Assembly: GCA_003535305.1 (NCBI GenBank)
Contig: DOHL01000029.1
Coordinates: forward strand, 1-5,726
Reading direction: 5' to 3'
Source: Candidatus Acetothermia bacterium
GTDB lineage: Bacteria > Bipolaricaulota > Bipolaricaulia > UBA7950
Length of the DNA stretch: 5,726 bases
Shown: positions 5,623-5,726 of the stretch, piece after piece
Position numbering within the stretch: the first letter of the stretch is position 1
How the letters are laid out: every line of letters starts with the position of its first letter
Notes under the pieces: generated by a model
Databases searched by the model: none
What the model was told of the DNA's origin: nothing
What the model saw: the letters and a program-made list of their open reading frames with translations, nothing else
Program-made: the position numbers and the translations under genes

Positions 5623-5640
5623 CACTGACACACACGGATT
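5613..5640 (+). repeat. CACGGATT repeat tract overlapping the DUF1015 stop
   Basis: CACGGATT occurs at 5613-5620 and again at 5633-5640, 20 bp apart, with the CA-rich linker GACACTGACACA between them. The DUF1015 stop (TGA, 5620-5622) falls on the end of the first unit. Such CACGGATT/ACACTGA tracts look like a dispersed intergenic repeat type rather than coding sequence, which suggests that the gene's 3' end has been altered by repeat sequence. Confidence 0.55.
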
Positions 5641-5682
5641 ATTGAGGGAGTGCCGGCCAAGAGACCGGAGTGATGTGCGTAG

Positions 5683-5704
5683 GGGAGGACGTCCCTGTCC
5701 TCCC
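5683..5704. repeat. GC-rich hairpin near the window end
   Basis: GGGAGGAC (5683-5690) and GTCCTCCC (5697-5704) are perfect 8-bp inverted arms with a 6-nt loop. An alternative inner palindrome, GGACGTCC, lies at 5687-5694. No T-run follows on either strand, so it is not a canonical intrinsic terminator. It may be another dispersed hairpin repeat, though it could still stabilise the 3' end of the DUF1015 transcript. Confidence 0.6.
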
Positions 5705-5726
5705 AAAGATTGGCAATAGTAGAGAG

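Noticed and set aside
1..5726. tRNA, rRNA or mobile-element genes
   Set aside because: No cloverleaf with a TTCRA loop, no rRNA-like stretch and no transposase or integrase motif was seen on either strand by eye.

Overview
The window reads as bacterial chromosome: tightly spaced genes with strong Shine-Dalgarno sites (AGGAGG, GGAGG, AAGGAG), moderate GC, and intergenic gaps filled with short dispersed repeats. I cannot place the organism. The gene set (a COG1313-type radical SAM protein, a class V aminotransferase next to a short SerA, and a DUF1015 protein) suits many anaerobic or deep-branching bacteria and uncultured candidate phyla. The repeat style (9-bp-period GCAGAG tracts, GC-rich hairpins, GTCATTCC palindromes, CACGGATT tracts) points to a genome with many short non-coding repeat families. 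There is no sign of phage, transposase, plasmid or CRISPR.

Left part (1-1609). A divergent pair sits around an 80-bp gap: a LemA-family membrane protein on the minus strand (96-638) and a PflX/COG1313 radical SAM protein on the plus strand (719-1609). A perfect 33-bp direct repeat lies outside each end of this pair (14-46 and 1691-1723).

First gap (1610-1947). This non-coding stretch is a mosaic of repeats: a 9-bp-period tract, the second 33-bp repeat inside a 10-bp inverted repeat, an inverted 9-bp-period tract, and then a good sigma70-type promoter with an extended -10.

Middle part (1948-3933). A two-gene operon encodes a class V aminotransferase (serine-pyruvate/alanine-glyoxylate type) and a short D-3-phosphoglycerate dehydrogenase (SerA). 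The genes are 9 bp apart, and the SerA ribosome binding site overlaps the preceding stop. Together they probably convert 3-phosphoglycerate to O-phosphoserine, the first two steps of the phosphorylated serine pathway. No phosphoserine phosphatase is visible.

Right part (3934-5726). A 315-bp gap holds a roughly 110-bp palindromic repeat with a perfect 26-bp palindrome. It is followed by a DUF1015 (COG4198) protein of unknown function. Its central DGHHR motif resembles that of ParB/sulfiredoxin-fold enzymes, some of which are serine kinases, which is suggestive beside serine-synthesis genes. The last codons of this gene lie in a CACGGATT repeat tract, and a hairpin repeat closes the window.

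I found no clearly new multi-gene system. The points most worth following are the serine-pathway link of DUF1015, the direct repeats bracketing lemA and the radical SAM gene, and the structured intergenic repeats.
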